64,000 bases of DNA, taken from positions 186,001 to 250,000 of the forward strand of contig NZ_SJEY01000004.1 of NCBI RefSeq assembly GCF_004761875.1. The letters run 5' to 3'. This DNA is from Roseovarius aestuariivivens. Its GTDB lineage: Bacteria > Pseudomonadota > Alphaproteobacteria > Rhodobacterales > Rhodobacteraceae. Below are positions 58,466-64,000 of this stretch, in pieces. The stretch's first letter is position 1, and every line of letters begins with the position of its first letter. A program made the position numbers and the translations under genes. Below the pieces are notes generated by a model, which saw only the letters and a program-made list of their open reading frames with translations, ran no database searches and was not told the origin of the DNA.

Positions 58466-59341
58466 ATGCCGAGTCTGAAGGACCTAAAAAACAGGATCGA
58501 GTCGGTCAAATCGACCCGCAAGATCACCAAGGCCATGCAAATGGTGGCCGCCGCGAAACTGCGGCGGGCACAGGACGCGGCCGAGATGGCCCGCCCCTAT
58601 GCCGAGCGGTTCAACGCGGTCATGTCCAAGCTGGCCGCATCGGTCGGCGACGCGGAGAATGCGCCGCGCCTTCTGTCGGGCACCGGCAAGGACGATGTGC
58701 ATCTGCTGGTCGTCATGACCGCCGAGCGCGGTCTTTGCGGCGGCTTCAACTCGAATATCGCCCGTCTTGCGCGGACCGAGATCGAGTCGCTCAAGAGCAA
58801 GGGCAAGACGGTGAAGATCATCACCGTGGGCAAAAAGGGGCGCGATGCGCTCAAGCGTGATTTCTCGGATCTCTATATCGACCATGTCGATATGACCGAC
58901 GTGAAGAACGTAAGCTATGCCGACGCGCAAAAGATCGCCAAGAACGTGCTGGAACGTTTCGACAACGAGGAATTCGACGTCGCCAAGATCTTCTACTCGG
59001 AGTTCGAAAACGTGGTGACGCAAAAGCCGACCATACAACAGGTGATCCCGTTCGATGTCGAGGACGTCGAGGAAACCGATGAAGAGACGTTCTATGATTT
59101 CGAGCCGAGCGAGGAAGAGATCCTGCGCGATCTGCTGCCACGCGGCGTGGCGATGGCGATCTTCAGCGGCCTGCTGGAAAACGGCGCCTCGGAACAGGGT
59201 GCCCGGATGTCGGCCATGGATAACGCGACGCGCAACGCAGGCGAGATGATCGACAAGCTGACCATCGAATACAACCGTTCGCGTCAGGCCGTCATCACCA
59301 ACGAGCTGATCGAAATCATTTCGGGCGCAGAGGCGCTGTAG
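58466..59341 (+). CDS. atpG: F1 ATP synthase gamma subunit
   Basis: A 291-residue rotor shaft. N-terminal coil [29 protein letters not shown] and C-terminal coil [34 protein letters not shown] are the conserved helices, with ERGLCGGFN between. AAGGGGG lies ahead of the ATG. Confidence 0.97.
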   Translation: MPSLKDLKNRIESVKSTRKITKAMQMVAAAKLRRAQDAAEMARPYAERFNAVMSKLAASVGDAENAPRLLSGTGKDDVHLLVVMTAERGLCGGFNSNIARLARTEIESLKSKGKTVKIITVGKKGRDALKRDFSDLYIDHVDMTDVKNVSYADAQKIAKNVLERFDNEEFDVAKIFYSEFENVVTQKPTIQQVIPFDVEDVEETDEETFYDFEPSEEEILRDLLPRGVAMAIFSGLLENGASEQGARMSAMDNATRNAGEMIDKLTIEYNRSRQAVITNELIEIISGAEAL

Positions 59342-59346
59342 GCACA

Positions 59347-61645
<2,299 letters not shown>

Positions 61646-61651
61646 TCCGGC

Positions 61652-61716
61652 GGATGGGCGCATAACGCCCATCCAACGCGAACGACGCAGGTGTAGGGTG
61701 AGCGTTGCACGCCCAC
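61652..61716. repeat. REP-like palindromic element between atpD and atpC
   Basis: Two hairpins in tandem: GGATGGGCG (61652-61660)/CGCCCATCC (61666-61674) is a perfect 9-bp stem with loop CATAA, and GGTGAGCG/CGCCCACC near 61695-61716 is an 8-bp stem with one mismatch. GTAGGGTG in the second unit is shared with the element at 6434-6485. Confidence 0.55.
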
Positions 61717-61741
61717 CATGCGCCCCAAGAGGAGGCCCGAG

Positions 61742-62185
61742 ATGGCTGAGACAATGCAATTCGATCTGGTAAGCCCCGAGCGCCTTCTGGCGTCGGTTGA
61801 GGCGCGCGAGGTCAAGATCCCCGGCGCCGAGGGCGATCTGACGGCGATGCCCGATCATTCGCCGCTGATCACCACTTTGCGCCCCGGGCTTGTCACTGTG
61901 ACCAGCGCCGAGGGTGAAAGCGTCTATGCCGTGACGGGCGGCTTTGCCGAGATCAACCCGGATTCGATTTCGGTTCTGGCCGAGCGTGCGATCCCGCGCG
62001 ACGAGTTGACCCAGGAGCAGTTCAAGGAACTGGTCGACGAGGCAACGGATAAATTGGCCAAGGCGCAAGAGACCTTCAAGAACGAGCCCGGCCCTGTGGA
62101 CGAGGCGTCAAAGCTTCTCTCCGATATGGTCGCCATGGGCGACGAAATCGGCATGGCGACACCTTCGAAGGTCGGCGCGCCCTGA
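61742..62185 (+). CDS. atpC: F1 ATP synthase epsilon subunit
   Basis: A 147-residue protein. The N-terminal beta sandwich ([26 protein letters not shown] and [14 protein letters not shown]) is clear; the C-terminal helices follow. AAGAGGAGG precedes the ATG at 61742. Last gene of the F1 cluster; no atpIBEF genes are nearby, as expected for split alphaproteobacterial operons. Confidence 0.96.
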   Translation: MAETMQFDLVSPERLLASVEAREVKIPGAEGDLTAMPDHSPLITTLRPGLVTVTSAEGESVYAVTGGFAEINPDSISVLAERAIPRDELTQEQFKELVDEATDKLAKAQETFKNEPGPVDEASKLLSDMVAMGDEIGMATPSKVGAP

Positions 62186-62240
62186 GCCTTCGGCCAGCCG
62201 TCGCCTGACTGTGGCGCACACCGTCTTTTATAGAGCAAAA

Positions 62241-62271
62241 GGGTCCGCCACGCCGGGCCCTTTCCCTTTTT
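62241..62271 (+). terminator. Rho-independent terminator of the atp operon
   Basis: GGGTCCG (62241-62247) pairs with CGGGCCC (62254-62260; one G-U pair) around CCACGC, followed by TTTCCCTTTTT. It lies 55 bases after atpC. Confidence 0.75.
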
Positions 62272-62329
62272 GGTTCTCATTTTTGCCGGAAAGAACGTAT
62301 AGCTTTGCCCCGGGCAGCAAGAAACGGTC

Positions 62330-62680
62330 ATGAAATACTTCGTCAACCAGACAATTGGCATAGAACAGGGCGACGATGTCCTGTTCTCGGATTATGAAGA
62401 CGGCGGCGACATGTGGACCGGTCAGGGATCGCGCGAGCGGCGCAAGGCGCTGAGCTTTTCGACCCCGTTCAAGGAAGCCCCTGCCGTTCATGTGAGCCTT
62501 TCGATGTGGGACATGGACAGCGCCACGAATGTTCGTGCCGATGTCGGGGCGGAGAATATCACCGCCAAGGGGTTCGACGTGGTGTTCCGCACCTGGGGCG
62601 ACACGCGCGTGGCGCGCACCCGAATTCGCTGGATGGCGATCGGCGCGGTGCCCCACGAGGACGACTGGCAGCTTTACTGA
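62330..62680 (+). CDS. H-type lectin domain protein
   Basis: A 116-residue single-domain beta sandwich. DMWTGQGSRERRKALSFSTPF and VHVSLSMWDMD, with FDVVFRTWGDTRVARTRIRWMAIG, are typical of the H-type (Helix pomatia agglutinin-like) lectin. These bind N-acetylgalactosamine-type sugars in animals; the bacterial role is unknown. There is no signal peptide. Confidence 0.85.
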   Translation: MKYFVNQTIGIEQGDDVLFSDYEDGGDMWTGQGSRERRKALSFSTPFKEAPAVHVSLSMWDMDSATNVRADVGAENITAKGFDVVFRTWGDTRVARTRIRWMAIGAVPHEDDWQLY

Positions 62681-62884
62681 CCGTCGCGCCGGTGGTGACC
62701 TGCGGGGAGCCTTCGGCGGGATTTTTTCGGCCAAGACGAACGCGGATAGCGCATATCGGACCCGGCGCCGCGCAGCGAGATGTCGGGGGCTGTCCGAGGC
62801 GGCGGGTGTTGAGCGCAACGCTCAATCGTTTGGGCCGGAGGGGCCTCAGCGGACCCTCGATTTTCGCGGCAGACCTTCGGTGCT

Positions 62885-63901
62885 TCAGGTGCCGAACTGA
62901 CCTTCGTAGATCGGCTCCAGCGTCGGGGTTTCAAAAAGAGATGAGACCGAGGTGCCGTTCCAGATATTGAGGATCGCCTGCGCGAAAACCGGTGCGGTGG
63001 GAATGATGCGGATATTGGGCGTGGCCTTGACCGGCTCGGATGGCTGGATGGTGTCGGTGATCACCATGGATTTGAGCACCGAGGCGGTAATGCGCTCGAC
63101 CGCCGGCCCGGAAAGCACGCCATGCGTGACATAGGCATGCACCTCGCGGGCGCCGTTATCGAGAAGGATTTGTGCCGCCTTACACATCGTGCCGGCCGTG
63201 TCGCACATGTCGTCGACGATGATGCAGATCTTGTCGGTCACGTCGCCGATCACCGTCATTTCCGCCACCTCGCCCGCGCGTTCGCGGCGTTTGTCCACGA
63301 TCGAGAGCGGCGCGGTGATCCGCTTGGCAAGTTCACGCGCGCGCGCCACGCCGCCCACGTCCGGCGACACGATCATCACATCGTCCATGTGATCGCGGAA
63401 CTGCGTCTGGATATCGAGCGCGAAGACCGGTGAGGCGTAGAGGTTGTCGACCGGAATATCGAAGAAGCCCTGGATCTGGGCGGCGTGCAGATCCATCGTC
63501 AGGACCCGCTCGATGCCGGCCTCGACGATCATGTTGGCCACCAGCTTGGCCGAGATCGGAGTGCGGGCCTTGGTGCGGCGATCCTGTCGGGCATAGCCGA
63601 AATAGGGGATCACGGCGGTGATGCGCTTGGCCGAGGACCGGCGCAGCGCGTCGGACATGATCAGAAGTTCCATCAGGTTGTCATTGGCCGGGTTCGAGGT
63701 GGGCTGGATGATGAACATGTCCTCCCCGCGCACGTTCTCGAAGACCTCGACGAAGATTTCTCCGTCGTTGAAGCGCTCGACCCGCGTGTCCACCAGGCCG
63801 ATATTGACGCCGCGATGCATCGACATGCGTCGCGTGATCGCCTTGGCCAGCGGCAAGTTGGCATTGCCCGAGATGAGTTTCGGCTCTGGTGTGCTTGGCA
63901 T
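62885..63901 (-). CDS. prs: Ribose-phosphate pyrophosphokinase
   Basis: A 338-residue enzyme making PRPP from ribose 5-phosphate and ATP. Seen: [68 protein letters not shown] and the PRPP loop [14 protein letters not shown]. It is about 20 residues longer than many Prs. The bases 63902-64000 upstream hold no clear promoter or other gene. Confidence 0.97.
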   Translation of the reverse strand: MPSTPEPKLISGNANLPLAKAITRRMSMHRGVNIGLVDTRVERFNDGEIFVEVFENVRGEDMFIIQPTSNPANDNLMELLIMSDALRRSSAKRITAVIPYFGYARQDRRTKARTPISAKLVANMIVEAGIERVLTMDLHAAQIQGFFDIPVDNLYASPVFALDIQTQFRDHMDDVMIVSPDVGGVARARELAKRITAPLSIVDKRRERAGEVAEMTVIGDVTDKICIIVDDMCDTAGTMCKAAQILLDNGAREVHAYVTHGVLSGPAVERITASVLKSMVITDTIQPSEPVKATPNIRIIPTAPVFAQAILNIWNGTSVSSLFETPTLEPIYEGQFGT

Positions 63902-64000
63902 GGATGGGGTCCCCGGGTGGTCTCACATGACAGATTCGTGACGTTGACACCGCTTAGCATGGGTGCCACCTGTGGCAAAGCTATGCCTTTGAAAGGGAAC

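Noticed and set aside
62809..62825. TTGAGCG/CGCTCAA palindrome downstream of prs as a terminator
   Set aside because: The stem is perfect, but there is no T-tract on the prs strand and it lies about 60 bases beyond the stop; left uncalled.

Overview
The window is high-GC chromosomal DNA of an alphaproteobacterium, most likely a Rhodobacteraceae/Roseobacteraceae (marine roseobacter-type) strain. The evidence is a split F-ATPase with an F1-only atpHAG-DC cluster, the mreBCD-mrdA-rodA block, DUF2125, DUF2585 and H-type lectin proteins, a MutL carrying the endonuclease motif, and a glnT/glxBCD (gmaS/mgsABC-like) cluster. Genes are dense, often overlap by 1-4 bases, and use ATG, GTG or TTG starts. 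I see no rRNA, tRNA, CRISPR array, insertion sequence, integrase or phage gene.

Layout. 1-9.6 kb: partial lytic transglycosylase; a GntR/FCD regulator divergent from a type III glutamine synthetase (GlnT/GmaS-like), followed by GlxB, GlxC and GlxD, two unrecognised proteins, a nitrilase-superfamily amidase and a cytochrome P450. Three gaps in this cluster carry strong hairpins. 9.5-12.5 kb: copA-cueR copper export with a recognisable CueR-type promoter. 12.5-15.6 kb: thioesterase, kinase-like and acyl-CoA ligase operon. 15.7-23 kb: rpe-gph, an M20 deacylase, panB-panC, a secreted unknown protein, a YcaQ-like glycosylase and an SDR. 23.2-27.3 kb: gmd, fcl/colC-like and colD, the gene set for GDP-L-colitose, facing kdsD. 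27.4-30.6 kb: trhO, pncA, a UDG-like gene, an SseB-like gene, then a four-fold 11-bp phased repeat. 30.6-37.3 kb: the elongasome operon mreB-mreC-mreD-mrdA-rodA, with a GhrA-type reductase at its end. 37.5-42.3 kb: an aspartoacylase-like gene, three membrane-protein genes in an AT-richer patch, and a rhodanese/MBL pair. 42.5-55.9 kb: mutL-rmuC, DUF2125, chaC-like, a MotA/MotB-like pair whose B subunit has a giant coiled coil, M23 peptidase, clpA, gloB, a methyltransferase-like gene and VanZ-like. 56.3-62.3 kb: atpH-A-G, a glycosyltransferase-like gene, then atpD-C and a terminator. 62.3-64 kb: H-type lectin gene and prs.

The most unusual items are the foreign-looking glycosyltransferase-like gene between atpG and atpD, the MotA/MotB-like stator pair with an oversized coiled coil and no flagellar or Zorya neighbours, and the complete colitose-type sugar set. 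Others are the amide/methylamine cluster with its unexplained accessory genes and intercistronic hairpins, and the phased GTAC repeat at 30.43 kb. All calls come from reading the sequence and from remembered family motifs; no database search was run.
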